Assembly (NCBI GenBank): GCA_022478985.1
Contig: JAKSZP010006724.1
Location: forward strand, 62,001-126,000
Direction of reading: 5' to 3'
Source of the DNA: Massospora cicadina
Lineage: Eukaryota > Entomophthoromycota > Entomophthoromycetes > Entomophthorales > Entomophthoraceae
Length of the DNA: 64,000 bases
Part shown: positions 43,830-55,782 of the stretch, piece after piece
How positions within the stretch are numbered: position 1 is the stretch's first letter
Layout: every line of letters begins with the position of its first letter
Made by a program: the position numbers and the translations under genes
The notes under the pieces: model-generated
The model's database searches: none
What the model saw: the letters and a program-made list of their open reading frames with translations, nothing else
What the model was told of the DNA's origin: nothing

Positions 43830-44748
43830 GTGTTATTACTTAAATTACAATGTTTAATTCAGTTACTCGTTACAGGGGTTCAAAGCCCACTAAAATTTAT
43901 AGATTCCCACTCAGGTCAGCCTTAACTTTAATCTACAACTTGAGTTCATTCAATATCAAAGTACATTACTCTGTCAGATGGAAAAGTGCACTTATTTGTG
44001 CACCAGAGCTTAGTACCACTTTCTCCAATCAATTATTCCCCCAAATTGACTTAAATATGTTTGCTCACGAGCAACCTATCTCGTTGGTCATCTTCCTCCT
44101 TTTAAATAAAATCCTGTTAGTTTCTATATTTATATATGTTAGCTTGGGTGAACCTGTGCACAGACCTCTTTGAAGAGGACCCAACAACACCAGCCATTTC
44201 CTTGGAACAGTTTAACACCTCAGCTGGTGCACCGCTGGGCCACCCTGGTCTCCTCCAGACCGAGGCACTCAATCCCTTCAGCCTGGATCACCACTTGGAT
44301 ATGGACTCCTCTATGGGACCATCTAGTACTAAAAAAAAGATATGGACTCCTCTAGGGGTCTACACAAGCCTTGTTGTTAGTTCGCTCCTTATTAATATAC
44401 ATGTTATGCCATTTCCCTGGGTTATGTTAGCACTAGCATCCCATGTGGGCCTAGACTCCTCCTAGTACTAATGACGAGTTCCCTGGCGCTGTGGTTGTAC
44501 ACCACGCACAACTTTTCTGAGAACTGGAGAGTTATAGACACTCTCTTCACATTAGACGACCAAACCCTTTTTTATGTGAATGAACGTTTTCATGTTGGAC
44601 TTTTGTGAAGTACAAATTGGGTGCACCAGCAGTTGGTCACGGATGTGGCAGGGCTCATCTTCGTTTTTTCATTTTGCCAATGGTTGGAGCATTTTGGCAT
44701 TATTATTGCTGACTCTGACAGGGAAGTACCCAACCTTCTTGCTTTTAC

Positions 44749-45340
44749 ATGGAGAATACAGATGCTTCACAATATAAGATTCGTAAATCCCAACTTTCCA
44801 ACAAATTTCATAAAAACAATACAAATAAAATGTTTTTCCTCAGCACTGCATTTGGATGGTGCAGGAGGGATCATTGACAAAGGGCCTGGTGGTGATGGCC
44901 TTGGATAACGCTGTACAATCCATTGCTGAAATAATTAAGGGGTAATTTGCGTCCCAAAACACGTTTTATAATGACATTTCCTTAAATAAAAACGAGCCCT
45001 ATATCTTCTCTTATGGCTCAGATATTGAACCCATTTCAGTGTATCAAATCATCCCATAGAACCCACGCTTGACCACAACCATGATCCTTAGAGCACAGGA
45101 GGTGGAGAAGGAGTTACTTATTCAATATAAAAATGTTTATCTAGTTGCTGAAGATATGGTGGGATATGTGACCTCAGTAGTAAGAGTGGCCAGCTATCCC
45201 TCTACATTCCATAACGCAGAAACGTACCCTGGATGCATGCTAATGCCTGAATAAAATTTTTATGGTGAAATGTTGGCGTTGTATGCTATAAATAAAGATC
45301 ATTTGGATATTTTTTGTTGACTGCTACCCTTTCATCCTCT
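44749..45340 (+). pseudogene. Chromovirus-2 short Gag
   Basis: Starts at ATG 44,749 (MENTDASQYKIRKS), 200 bp after the LTR; chromovirus-1 has the same context with CTG. Later words DGAGGIIDKGPGG, YGSDIEPISVYQI and VTSVVRVASYPSTFHNAETY (45,170-45,230) match chromovirus-1. About 200 codons to the protease, with no CCHC knuckle. Short for Gag in this group. Interrupted by a shift near 44,835 and stops near 44,940 and 45,252. Confidence 0.6.
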
Positions 45341-45344
45341 ATAG

Positions 45345-45990
45345 GGAAAATCAGAATGACAATTTTGGTGATACAGGAGCCTCTGAGAATTTTATTGATC
45401 AAGACCTAGCCGACTACCTTGAGCTGAGTTACTTGCCAAGTGGTATGGTTAGGGGAGGGGCTTCCCAAGGTATTCCCATGCTGAAAATTATGAGTTAGTG
45501 GATTATAAAGTTGACAAATATCATTTGGCTGATCGCCTCCAAGCTATTAAAAACCTCTTTTACCCCATCATTTTTGGTGTAGAGTGGTAATCAAAGTTTG
45601 ACGTCAGAACCAACTTGAAAGACAATACCTTGTCCTTAACTTTGAAGAATGGTCATGAGTTAGTTGTCCCTTTGGCTGAAGAAAACTTTAAGGGAGATTT
45701 GCCCCACTGGCCTAATATCCACACACTCAGGCTTACTCCATTGCTGAAGCTCTCTTTGGAGGTTCCCTTAACTTCCTGTTTGAAGGAGTTGGAGTCTTCA
45801 TTTGAATCAGCTTCAGCCAATGTACTAACAACTCATTCAGAGTTTGATTGCGAGTTCAAACTCACCGTTGATCTGGTGCTTATATCTTCCCCTATTTAAT
45901 TTTTTGACTGTATGGGAGGAAGCGGCCTTGGATGTGTGGGTTGAGGAGCAGTTAGACAAAGGCGCGATTTTTCAGCGATCCTCCCATGTA
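45345..45990 (+). pseudogene. Chromovirus-2 protease and linker to RT
   Basis: Aspartic protease with an intact active-site box GDTGASENFIDQDLADYLEL (about 45,368-45,425), but a one-base loss just before it (compared with chromovirus-1 ILVD) puts it out of frame. LKDNTLSLTLKNGHELVV (45,615-45,670) closes the domain. The linker SCLKELESSFESASANVLTT and SEFDCEFKLTVDLVL lead to RT. Confidence 0.7.
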
Positions 45991-46704
45991 TGTTACCCAC
46001 TTCTCTTTGTGGAGAAAGCCAATGGTACTTTACGCCCATGCATAGATCATGGGAATCTCAACAACGTCACAGTACCAAACTTGCATCCAATCCCACTGGA
46101 CTCACAGATTGCACGTTATGTGGAGAAGGCGAGAGTCTTCTCCAAGATGGATTGTTTAAACGTGTTCAATCAAATCTATATCAAGAAGGGCCTGGAGTGG
46201 CTGACCACATCCCATAACAGAAAGGGATTTTCCAATTTCTGGATATGCACTTTGGGCTTAAAAATGCCCCTGATATCTTTCAACTCCATATAGATGTGGC
46301 TTTGGGGGACCTGATGGGTGTATTCGCGATAGCCTACATGGATGATATTCTGTTTTTTTTTTCCTGACAATAAGTCCCATGCAGTACAACTTTGGCAGGT
46401 GATGGCGCGTTTAAGGGCAGCTGACCTTACATTAAAAATAAGTGAATGTGAATTGTTCAAGTCCAAGGTCACTTTCCTGGGCAACGTCATGTTTGCACAA
46501 AGGGCATATAACCCCCAGACAAGGAGAAGGCAATTCGTTTGTGGCCCAATCCAACTTCAGTTAAGGAATTGAGGAGTTTTTTGGAGACATGTACGTTCCT
46601 TAAGAAATTCACACCAAATAATTCGAAATGGTGGCGCTCTTGTATAAGGCGAGTGGGGCAAAATTGGTCCAGTGGTCCACAACTTTTCAGGATTCATTCC
46701 AAGC
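45990..46704 (+). pseudogene. Chromovirus-2 RT and start of RNase H
   Basis: RT: EQLDKGAIFQRSSHVCYPLL, ANGTLRPCIDHGNLNNV, KMDCLNVFNQIYIKK with the first catalytic Asp (about 46,143-46,185) and AYMDDILFFFS with both others (46,335-46,367). All three catalytic Asp are present, unlike chromovirus-1, but frames change around 46,225 and at the T-run after YMDD. ADLTLKISECELFKSKVTFL and RSFLETCTFLKKFTP follow. The solo LTR cuts the sequence at 46,704. Confidence 0.8.
46700..46704 (+). repeat. 5-bp target-site duplication (left), solo LTR
   Basis: CAAGC, identical to 47,600-47,604. Confidence 0.85.
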
Positions 46705-47599
46705 TGTCATGTTTACATGACCTTATCGAGGGCACCAACAGCAGGGACAAGGATGGGAGGCAGGAGGTCTAAAGGGTCAAAATGCAGGACCTTTCTGACC
46801 TTAAGCACACCTTGGATCAACGCTAGAAACGGGCTAGGTATGCCTAGGTTGGTACAAGTGAGGTGTCTAAAGAACAGCCCCTATTTTGGCTCTCGCATTA
46901 AAATGTACAAGTTTTTGTTTTAAATGATGATGGATCAATTTGGTTATTCGGTGAATGGGTGTTTGAAACCCATTCTATTTATAAATTGTGAGATTAGGTC
47001 AGGTTTAACTTCAATTGATCACTTGAGTAAGGTCAGTTACAAAATATGTTACCCTTTTATTGATGGAAGTGTGCGCCTAATGGTACACCAAGGATTGTTA
47101 CCACTTTCGCCAATCCATAATTTCCCTGAGTTGACTTAATTATATTTTCTCAAGACCAACGTTTCTTGTTGGTCATCTTCCCTGATAGATCCCTTAGTCG
47201 TTTTTACATTTTTCTATATGTTGACTTGGGCAAACCTGTGCATGGACCTCTTTGAGGAGGTCTCATGGTGTGTTAGCCAGTTTATTTTTTTTAAAATAAT
47301 TACAGCCTCAGGAACACCGCGCCTACCAGGTTCCCTCCAAACCAGGTCACCCATGCACTCTAGCCCTGCACAAAACTCAATTATGAATTGATCCTTGGGG
47401 CACAGCCAAGTTTTGCTGTTTGCTCAATCAATTACTATCTTTACCGTGCTACTAACCCTAACCTTATGTCACCTTATTTTCTAGCTCCCTCTGCTGGGCT
47501 ATTTATATGTTCACTCTGATGACGAGTTCCCTTGATTTGGTCCAGTGTTTCATGCACCGCCAATCTGGGAATCGAAGAGTCATAGACACTCTCTTGACA
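46705..47599 (+). repeat. Solo chromovirus LTR inside chromovirus-2
   Basis: TGTCATGTTTACATGACC to CTCTCTTGACA, 895 bp, duplication CAAGC. Removing it restores the RNase H sequence exactly as in chromovirus-1 (TTCCAAG-GGTAAAATGCACCC). It diverges from both chromovirus-1 and -2 LTRs, so it belongs to a third subfamily copy that recombined between LTRs. Its U3 ORF has three stops. Hairpin at 47,154-47,174. Confidence 0.85.
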
Positions 47600-47604
47600 C
47601 AAGC

Positions 47605-48040
47605 GGTAAAATGCACCCTTCTGTCCACATCCATCCTTCGCCATGTTGACCCCATTAATGAGTTCCTTTTGGCTTCTGATGCCTCAAACTTCACCATAGT
47701 GGCAGCCATATTAAAAGTAGGCGAATATATAATAAAATATCCAGTGGTATATCTTTCCAAAAATGTCTTTGACTGAGTTAAACTATGCTGTATATAATAA
47801 AGAGTTTTCAACAATGGTGAGGCGCTGACTTATTGGCATCATCACTTTCTTGGCTCATACCAAACCTTCCATGTACGTACAGATCACTGTGAATTACTGT
47901 ACTACTGTGAACCTCACTGCTTAACCCCATGAAAAACCTGCTGGCATGAGACCCTAGCTCAATTTGTGTTTTCCTATGAGTTTACTAATGGGTAGGAGAA
48001 TGGTTTGGAAGATGCTTTGAGCCGCAACCCTGAACTAGCT
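47605..48040 (+). pseudogene. Chromovirus-2 RNase H, second part
   Basis: NEFLLASDASNFTIVAAIL (first Asp box, 47,656-47,712), then HHFLGS and VRTDHCELLYY in another frame (TDH motif kept, about 47,875-47,905), and ENGLEDALSRNPELAPNP (about 47,998-48,050). Several shifts. Confidence 0.75.
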
Positions 48041-48229
48041 CCCAATCCTAATAAGGTAGACATATATTTACCCACTAGATGATTCCACCGGCTAGATTGT
48101 GTCTCAATTTCCCTCTTCTTCAGCCAACGGGACAGTGTTTGCTCCTCTGGAAAATGATGAGAAATATGGTATGTTCAAAAAGGTAGTCCTTTACCAGCCT
48201 TTTTTGGACGAAAATACTCTGGTCCTTGC

Positions 48230-49580
48230 TAATATCAGGAGAATACTACCAGGGTTTATCACGTGAAGGATGAGATGGTGTGGTTTCAGGGGCTCTTATG
48301 GATTCCTAAAGGACCTCTTCGCCTGGAAATCATCCAAACCAACATGACGGAATCACTATTGGTCATCCTGGGAAGGCGAAGACTCTATAGCTAATTTGCC
48401 ATATAACAATTGGAAGGGGTTAGCAGCACAGGTGGGCAGATATTGTAAAGAGTTCCTGGTCTGTAACCAAATGAAACCAAATTGCCAGCCACTAGCGGGG
48501 CTGTTGGTACTAGTTCAAAAGGCTGAAGGGCCGTGGACTTCTTTGTCAGTGGGTTTTATTGTGGAATTACCTGCATCTGATGGCTACAATGTCATCATGG
48601 TAGTGGAGGGCAGTTTTACAAAGTCTGATCACTTTATTCCTTGAAGAATCACAGTTTCCGCGGCTGAGATAGCTAGGCTCTTTGTCACTCATGTGTTTGC
48701 TCTTCATGGGGTCCTCCCAGAAACATTTAGCGATCTTATACCTCAGCATACATCCATCTTTTGTGAAGAGCTGTGTATTACTCTTCAAATTCGCCCCTAC
48801 CATTCAAATGCCTATTATCTTCAATCAGATGGGTTGACTGAACGAGTGAACCATTTCTTAAACAGTTCTTGTGGTGTTACACCACTGCAGATCATTCAGA
48901 TTGGGTTCATATCTCCCCATGGCCCAATTCAGTTACAACAACTTAACATGCATCAATCGGAAGTTCCCCTTCTTCACCAACTATGGCTTTAATCCCGCCT
49001 TTAACATGGAGCCCAGCTGTGGATTCAAGTTGGAAGCGGTGGTTTTTTCCAAATTGATCAAGAAAGTACACCAAGAGGTGAGAACAAATTTAGATGAGGC
49101 CATGCAGGCTTACAAAGAGAACGCTGATGGTAAGAGAAGAGTTGGACCAGACTATAGGAAGGAGATCTCGTGATTCTGGATGCTGATAAACATTCCAATC
49201 AAGCAACCATGCAAAAAATTGGGACCAAAGAGGATTGGACCATACCGCGTTGTCAGAAAGGTGGGCCACGCCTCAAACCATTAGGATCTCCCACTCATTT
49301 TGAATCTTATCAGTCTTTCACGAAAAGAAAGCTCACGTTGTTTGAGGGCCCCCACCAGAGACTCCTGAGGCTTATCTCGTGGAAGAGGCGCCAGAGTGAA
49401 AAGTGGAGGAGATAGTAGTGTTTGTCAGGTAAGAATAAGACTTGAGTATCTTGTTCCTGGAAGGGATTTGACACAGCGGAGAACAGTTGAGTTCCAGCGC
49501 AGTACTGTGCTCATGCCCAAGTCTTAATTAAAGCATTCCACGAGCGTTTCCATGAGGCTGCAGGTTCCAAGTCTAAGCAA
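48230..49580 (+). pseudogene. Chromovirus-2 integrase with chromodomain trace
   Basis: Zinc-domain end YCKEFLVCNQMKPNCQPLAG, then WTSLSVGFIVELPASDGYNV: the first catalytic Asp of chromovirus-1 (SVDLIVELP) is Gly here. Later QFSYNNLTCINRKFPFFTNY and NPAFNMEPSCGFKLEAVVF (48,920-49,045), then GPKRIGPYRVV-type GPY region in broken frames (about 49,215-49,260). The chromodomain is only a trace (SWKGFDTAEN-like words near 49,455-49,485). Loss of the first Asp and the stops make it inactive. Confidence 0.7.
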
Positions 49581-49661
49581 GCCGTCGCTGCCATGAAGTT
49601 GGCCTCCACTCAAAAAAAATTTTCCTTGAAAATGCCCCTGTAGGGGGTGGAGCCCATCAAA

Positions 49662-49671
49662 GAGGAGAGGG
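49662..49671 (+). other. Polypurine tract of chromovirus-2
   Basis: GAGGAGAGGG, then TAA and the LTR. Here the reading frame of the chromodomain region runs through the tract as EERV into the U3 ORF, after a TAG at 49,641. Confidence 0.7.
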
Positions 49672-49674
49672 TAA

Positions 49675-50556
49675 TGTCATGTTCACATGACTTTATTGAA
49701 GGGCCAATGGCAAGACAAGGATGGGCGCCAAGAGTCAAACAAGGTCAAGCTACAGGATTTTCCAGACTTAAGGCACACCTTGGATCAACGCTGAGTGCAG
49801 GCCAAAGTTATGCCCAGGTTGATTAAGAGGAAGTGCGACCTGCCCAGCCATGTGTAACGGCCATAGCGTTAAAATGGACTTGTTACCACCTAAATTATGA
49901 TGGTTCAATTAAGTTACTCAGTGAGCGGGGGCTCAAAACTCGTTAAATATATGAAATTTCCAACTTGGGTCAGCCTTGACTTCAATCTATCACTCAAGTT
50001 CGGTCAATATCAAAGTACATTACCTTGTCAGATGGAAGCGTGCGCTTATTGGTGCACCAAGGTTTCGTACCACTTTCTCCAATTTATGGTTCCCCCATAT
50101 TGCTTGATTATGTTTGCTTACGAGCGACCTATCTCGTTGGTCATCTTCCTCCTTTTAAATAAAATCCTGTTAGTTTCTATATTTATATATGTCAGCTTGG
50201 GTGAACCTGTGCACAGACTGAAGAGGATCCAAAAACACCAGCCATTTCCTTGGCACAGTTTTACACCTCAGCAGGTGCACCGCTGGGCCACCCTGGTCTC
50301 CTCCAGACCGAGGCACCCAATCCCTTCAGCCTGGATCACCACTTGGATATGGACTCCTCTAGGGGTCTACACAAGCCTTGTTGTTAGTTCGCTCCATGTT
50401 AATATACGTTATGCCATTTCCATGAGTTATGTTAGCACTAGCACCCCCTGCGGGGCTACACTCCTCCTAATACAAACGACAGGTTCCCTGGTGCTGTGGT
50501 TGTGCACTGTGAACCACTTCGCTGGGAACTGGAGAGTTATATACACTCTCTTGACA
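49675..50556 (+). repeat. 3' LTR of chromovirus-2
   Basis: TGTCATGTTCACATGAC to CTCTCTTGACA, 882 bp. The U3 ORF is frameshifted near 49,707 and has TGA at about 49,793. Confidence 0.85.
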
Positions 50557-50561
50557 ATAAT
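50557..50561 (+). repeat. Target-site duplication (right), chromovirus-2
   Basis: ATAAT; partner 40,414-40,418. Confidence 0.6.
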
Positions 50562-50641
50562 TAAACTTGCCACTACCAGCTTCACTCTGGCTGTCTATCA
50601 ATTTCCGCCCTTTTAAGAACTATTTTAAAATAGGATTCCAA

Positions 50642-51890
50642 ATGGAGGAGGACGCCACAGCAGTGGCGTTGACTCCTCTAATTTATAAAAATACTCCCAT
50701 CCCTACTACACAAACCGTCTCCCTGATGATACACATTGGTGGTGTTATTTGCCAGCCTTTCTTTGCATCTCAAACCCCAAATTTTATATGATGAGTTGAT
50801 GGTTGGGCTTTTGGCTTATGGCACTCAATCCAACCTAGTATTTACAGTTCCTTCTGATGCAGAGCGCCTTACTACCCATTGAGCCACTGCCACCAGAATC
50901 CCAAATCACTCTGCCATTGCTCATCAAGACCCTCATGTGCATGGATTGCTGCAGCGCCGGTGCATTTCTTTTAGTTCATGTCACTAGCGGTCAACAGATT
51001 TGTCCCCTCTGTTTTAAGCTTGATAACTCTAAAAGGTCCTGCTCCCATGCCGCTTCATCTGTTACTATTTCTGAACCCTTTTCAGCGGAATCTGAATGGG
51101 GTATTTTGTTGCCCTCCCGCCCAACATTCTCGCTTGATAGGCCAACGTGGGAAAGCACCCACCAAAAAATCCAGCCACACTCACCACCCTGGGCTCAACA
51201 CGACTAATCAGTCATGCCTGGACCACCATTTGTACCCAAGCACCCAACCATTCACATACTTCAGTTCACTCAAATATTGCATTCACTATTCTCATAAACC
51301 AAAAACCCTGGGACCTATTGGAGAGGGTGATGAATCAGGTAAAATTGTCATGTTTGAGGATGATGAATCCGCCAAAAAGCCCAGATGAAATTGATTGGTC
51401 TAAATTTTATAATTCAGATTTTGATAAAATCCTCATTCCAAGACGCTTTACTCTTAAACCCAATTCCATCCCCTTTCAAAGTGACTACCAGCCTGCCTTA
51501 GTAGAGGTTCCCTCACCCAATTGCCACCACCTCTGCACATAAGTGGCCCAATCAGTTAATTAATTTTATGAAGGGTCGAGCAAAATCAACTATCCCCCTG
51601 ATTTCCCAAAAGTAGCATGGGAGGAAATCACTAAATTGTTAAAGCTATCAATGAAGCTGTCATGCATGTTGCAGAGATAGCAGCATTCAACCCAACCGCC
51701 AAAACTACCCAGCAAAATATAGCCAGTTAGACCCAACTCCCAGATGCTCACCTTCAAGCTGAACAACAAGTTGTGGAGTTAGGTGAGCCTATCTTCCAGG
51801 CTGATCTTGAGGTATGTAACCGTTACTTCACACTCCTCAACCACACCACGCTGATGCCACCGTCCCCTGCTCTCAACTTTTGTCCACTTC
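50642..51890 (+). pseudogene. Retroposon I ORF, unidentified (homologue of the K ORF)
   Basis: Starts at ATG 50,642 (MEEDATAVALTPLIYKN). Matches to K, in order: NTPIPTTQTV and IHIGGVICQPF (K: KIPIPTIQTW, GHFGGPVCW); AYGTQSNLVFTVPSDAERL (K: IYGADPILQFVVPNGVDHL); ICPLCFKLDNSKRSC at 51,000-51,043 (K: IYPLCSELDHSKCKC); IDWSKFYNSDF at about 51,390 (K: LDWFKEDE); YEGSSKINYPPDF at about 51,570 (K: VEGISIHNLPHDF), then INEAVMHVAEIAAFN. About 410 codons with several shifts. The Cys pattern may be a zinc site. No known family recognised; no RT or endonuclease motif. Confidence 0.5.
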
Positions 51891-52103
51891 TACAACCACT
51901 ATGCATCTTCCACAAAGCATCAGCTTGAAGAAGAGCCCCTGGCCCTCCCTATACCTCTTCCATAGTGGGTTACCGTATTCCACTCCCTACCTGGCTAAAG
52001 GTTTTATTTTAATTAATTTTTGTCTTGATGCCCATTTTTGTCTTTATTGCTTTATATATAGGTATTGTCCATCCCATGGTCAGTATGCCACAATTAAATT
52101 TCT

Positions 52104-52120
52104 AAATTGAGAGGATCTGT
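52104..52120 (+). repeat. 17-bp target-site duplication (right), retroposon I
   Basis: AAATTGAGAGGATCTGT; the 3' LTR of C has AAATTGAAAGGATCTGT here (59,680-59,696). Confidence 0.65.
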
Positions 52121-52556
52121 GATGAAATCCACTCACAAATGAGTGGTTTAAAACATAATTCCTGAAAGGGCCACAAGTATTAAGATCAATCCAGCCAAAA
52201 CCCCTCAGACGATCAAAAATTATTATTAGAAATACTAAAAGAAATGCAAGAATGCTGGAGCCCTGACAAATGAGCAAAGTTTGGCAGCCCAAGCCACAAA
52301 ATAGGCAACGTACAATGTGCAAACTCATGAAATGGTGCTAAGGTCCTGGTACTCTGGAGAAGATTTGCATGTCCTGTCATCAAAAATCTTCTCTAATCCC
52401 CACTCCTCAATACCATAAGTTATAGAGACCCAAAGCTCTGCTAATGGTAGAGTGTTGGGTTATTTTTCTATATCCTTAGTAAATCTTTCTTTAAGCCCAA
52501 AAGGTTAAAATTCAAATGATTCTGGTTTCCTGAAGGAAACACCTCACCAAATGGAT
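52121..52556 (+). repeat. 5' LTR of element C, second part
   Basis: Aligns with 59,697-60,070 plus 61,982-62,030. Shared words include GGGCCACAAGTATTAA, AAAGTTTGGCAGC and CACTCCTCAAT. Confidence 0.75.
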
Positions 52557-53702
52557 TGAGTAAAAATTTACTTAAGTGGTTGTTATCGGCAAGTAACCCA
52601 AAAACCTTTTTACTGTACATGTTTGGTTTCCTCGTGCACTTCATCATGTTGTATAGAATGATCTATTAATTGATAATAGTATGGAGACTAATATCTGTAG
52701 TTGAGTATGAACTATATTTCAGCCCAATGCTCAGCCAGTATTCCCAATTAAATACTCGTGAAGCTGTACTTGTAGGGATTTGTTCCCTATTCTCTTGTCC
52801 ACCAAATCTTCACTGAGATACCCTGGTGACAGTCTCTTTTGGCCCAACACACAGTTAGCAGGTATTTATGATTGTGGCTCCTTCTTCTCTGGATTCCTTC
52901 TCAGATCTTTACTCTTATCTCTAAGAGTATTCCAATTATTTCCCTCTGCAATAATACCCTTGATACAGAACAGCACAATAGAAGCTGATAGTCTAACTAT
53001 ACAATGGATTGATAATGTAACTAATGTATATACTGTAAACACTGGTTTTTTTACTGTTTTTTATTATAGTAAATACTAGGGAATACATAGTGGAGAAATT
53101 CTCTGTCTAACCCTTGGTTGACACCTCTTCAATGAAATGGCAGCCATTGCCATTGTTTCACCCATCCTCGACTTGGCAGCGACGGTCTTCCACATCCTGG
53201 ATAGGATTCCATCGTTGAACATCCTCAAGACCTAAATGGAAAGAGTTGGAAAACATGTCCCTAACATTTTCCTCTCTATCCAAGCAAACCAACCATATTT
53301 GGCTAGCGACCTTCTTAGGTAATGGGACTTAATACCCATTATGGCAGGTCACTTCACCAACCAATTGATTCGCTAGTTGCAGTCAGCATCACTCGCCTCA
53401 CAACTTACAACTTATTCCTATTCAGTTGGTGATGAAACCTGACAGATCCCAATTGGTACATCTGATAGTTAACCACTATCAGATGTCCCTATTTCATTGG
53501 CAACTTCACCCAATAAGATCTTAAGTATTCATCTAGATCAATCCCCTGACAGATACGACCAGGTGAATATCACAAAATCCCCCAAACGTAGTTCCTCCAA
53601 AACTTGGGCCAACCAATTTCTGATTCACTTCGCCTTAGGGATTTTTCCCCTAGCGAAACCAGGTAATTTAGCAGGCTGGGAATATGGTCAAAGATCCCAA
53701 CA
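52557..53702 (-). repeat. Solo LTR of the F family, minus orientation
   Basis: 1,146 bp, the exact length of the F LTRs (1,145/1,147). The right end GGCTGGGAATATGGTCAAAG followed by ATCCCAACA is the reverse of the F LTR start; GGTGACAGTCTCTTTTGGCC-type sequence in the middle matches reversed F. No clear 5-bp duplication is left (TGGAT against GAAGG). Confidence 0.75.
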
Positions 53703-54294
53703 GAAGGCCAATCTCATTAGTATCAGTAATGATCATGGCCTTCTCATTGGTGATTACAGAATTATCCACCCTCAGCAAAGAAAACCTCTGCAATCATCCC
53801 CTAGGAATATTGCACGCTCCATCTGACCAAGGGAATACATATTTGGACCATCAACCTGAGAGGAATGACTAAGATTTAATCCAATCCTCTGCAACTATGA
53901 CGAAAAAAATGATAATAAGGTGGATACTCCCATGGGAACACAGTTGGGATCGAAACTGACAAGACAATTGTCACTCCCCACTATCAAGTGCATTTTAGAT
54001 GAGTTAGTGATTCAGGCTAAATTTACACTCTGGGTGGATGGAACTGTCTCCCCCACTCAAACCAACCAGCAAGCCTTTGGTGCTCGAGGACTGGTCCATA
54101 TTGTTACCAGCGCTCATCCTAGTAGTTGGGATGGGAATGATGTTCATTGATCAGTATCTCCCGCTTCTATTCCCCATGGATCTTATTTAACAATTATCAG
54201 GACAGAGATTCCATGTGGACTGTGGATACCTTCATGGTTATGGGATTACCATAGATGGAATCCAAGACTTTTTTGGCACATTAGTTGTCTGAAA
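53703..54294 (+). repeat. 5' LTR of element C, third part
   Basis: Aligns with about 62,040-62,634 (TGTGGACTGTGGAT, CTGTCTCCCC, CATGTGGACTG). Ends GTCTGAAA where the 3' LTR has GTCTGACA. Confidence 0.75.
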
Positions 54295-54499
54295 GCACTC
54301 AGCCAATTAACACTGCTGTTATATCATTGCCTCAGGATTTAATGAGCCTAGGCTCCTCAACAGCCAACCAAAGTTTATATGGTCTTATTTGTTACATCAG
54401 ACATTTTAGTCATGGTTAGCGTTGATCAGAGCTATCAAACAAGTACTTCTTATTTTTAGCGGCACAACCAATTCACCCTTGAGTGCACAAGCGTGCAAC

Positions 54500-55780
54500 A
54501 TAGTGGTAATAGGACCTAATTAATTTCTTCGGATGAAGTGGCACACCAGCTGCTGGGAGTTCTGGCAGAACTCAAATTACAAGCCACCTTAAAATGAACC
54601 AAGGAGGCCTCAAAAGACCAGCAATCCCCGGCACTACTGGACGCCTTGGAAGGCGAAGCTAAAATCTGGGTTTTCACCCTGTTGTACCAGAACTCACACC
54701 TAGAGGAGTCACCTCCCTTATTTTTCACTATTGCTAAATATAAGGTGGCCACCCTGACGATAAGACAACTATTCCTGTTTAATTGTTCCAATGGCGAGGT
54801 TAAGCCATGAATTTAGATGCCCACATTAAAGCCTTCCCCCAACTAGCAGTCACTTCCAACTCAGAAGTCATTGCCATAACTGCGTTCTGGGTTACCTTAA
54901 CCAGGGAGTGGACTTCCACATGTCATAATACAATGGACCTCAAATTTTGGATGGTGAATATAAACTGGCCCAGCAGATCAAGGCCTGTCCTATAATCTGA
55001 GCTACCAAGAAACTCACATTAATTCACACATCTGCTACACCAAACTAACTCCATCCACCCCAAGGACAGTGTACTTGTATTGTTCTTTGGTAGGAGAATC
55101 TAAACAATGAAATAGATATGGAACAAGACCAAAGCTGATGATGAAGCTGAAGCCATTACAGCGGAAGGGAACCGCTAAAACGTACCCACTTGCGTGCTGG
55201 AAGTACTTGCCCTCGCTCCCTATGTCCCTTAATGACTCAGTATAGAAAAATTAGGGATATGTCGGCTCTGTGTCTCACAACCTTAGTACATCTCCCCAAA
55301 ACCACATATCACAGCCAACCAACTTCCCAAACATGTGAATCCCTCAATCAACAACTGGATGCCTCAGGGGTCTTGATCTAAACTACCCACATGGACCTAG
55401 ACTTATGGACCTCATTAGTGAAGTATTAAACAGACACCCTGTCAACCTTTTTAGTCCCATGGACTTGGAAGCCTTAGCATTGTCCCTTACCAATTTGAGA
55501 AAATGGAACAATTTAAAGAGTATCGCCGCCATAATCCAATAATTAAAGATTTCAGCCATATATGCCTATTAATGGGCTCATTGGACCCCACATCAGCCCC
55601 TCTGTTGTACAACCATGTGGCAGCAATGCCTTCCCAATTTCTCAAATAAATATCAGGATTACTCTAAGTTGCCCAAAAAAACAAATACCGTCACCGGAAT
55701 ATACACCATTGACAGTTTTAATAAATTTGATTATGCTTATTTCTTGTTTGTTGTGGATATTACAGTTGGCTCAAGGAGGG
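54500..55780 (+). pseudogene. Element C gag relic
   Basis: Region between the C 5' LTR and the protease. Protein-like pieces: SSDEVAHQLLGVLAELKLQA (about 54,526), then LLDALEGEAKIWVFTLLYQN, FFTIAKYKVATLTIRQL, and later MDLEALALSLTNLRKWNNLK (about 55,460-55,520). It looks like a helical capsid protein. I found no CCHC knuckle. Many stops and shifts. Assigned by place, not by family match. Confidence 0.45.
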
Positions 55781-55782
55781 AA

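Larger units (their letters stand above)
40419..44551 (+). repeat. 5' LTR of chromovirus-2, interrupted by J
   Basis: LTR sequence at 40,419-40,621 and 43,815-44,551; the partner is 49,675-50,556. The U3 ORF is open here from 40,418 to 40,639 (KVKLQDLPYLRHTLDQRWVQ), running into J. Confidence 0.8.
40419..50556 (+). mobile_element. Chromovirus-2: relative of chromovirus-1, split by J and a solo LTR
   Basis: About 6.0 kb of own sequence, the size of chromovirus-1, to which it aligns throughout. 5' LTR 40,419-44,551 (interrupted by J), Gag, protease, RT, RNase H (interrupted by a solo LTR), integrase, chromodomain trace, polypurine tract, 3' LTR 49,675-50,556. Its protease DTGAS and RT YMDD boxes survive, although frames are broken, whereas chromovirus-1 has lost them. 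Confidence 0.85.
40065..52103 (+). mobile_element. Retroposon I: second full copy of the K family, split by chromovirus-2
   Basis: Own sequence 40,065-40,418 and 50,562-52,103, 1,896 bp in total, against 1,893 bp for K. Flanked by a 17-bp duplication, a length typical of LINE-mediated insertion. The plus-strand ORF is homologous to the minus-strand ORF of K, and its 3' tail (A/T-rich, about 52,000-52,100) resembles the K tail. No RT, no LTR. The first 354 bp show no clear frame. Confidence 0.65.

Noticed and set aside
53920..54150. Open frame of 76 codons in the 5' LTR of element C
   Set aside because: In the 3' LTR copy (62,250-62,490) the best-matching frame is a different one, with stops shared by both copies. 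It looks non-coding.
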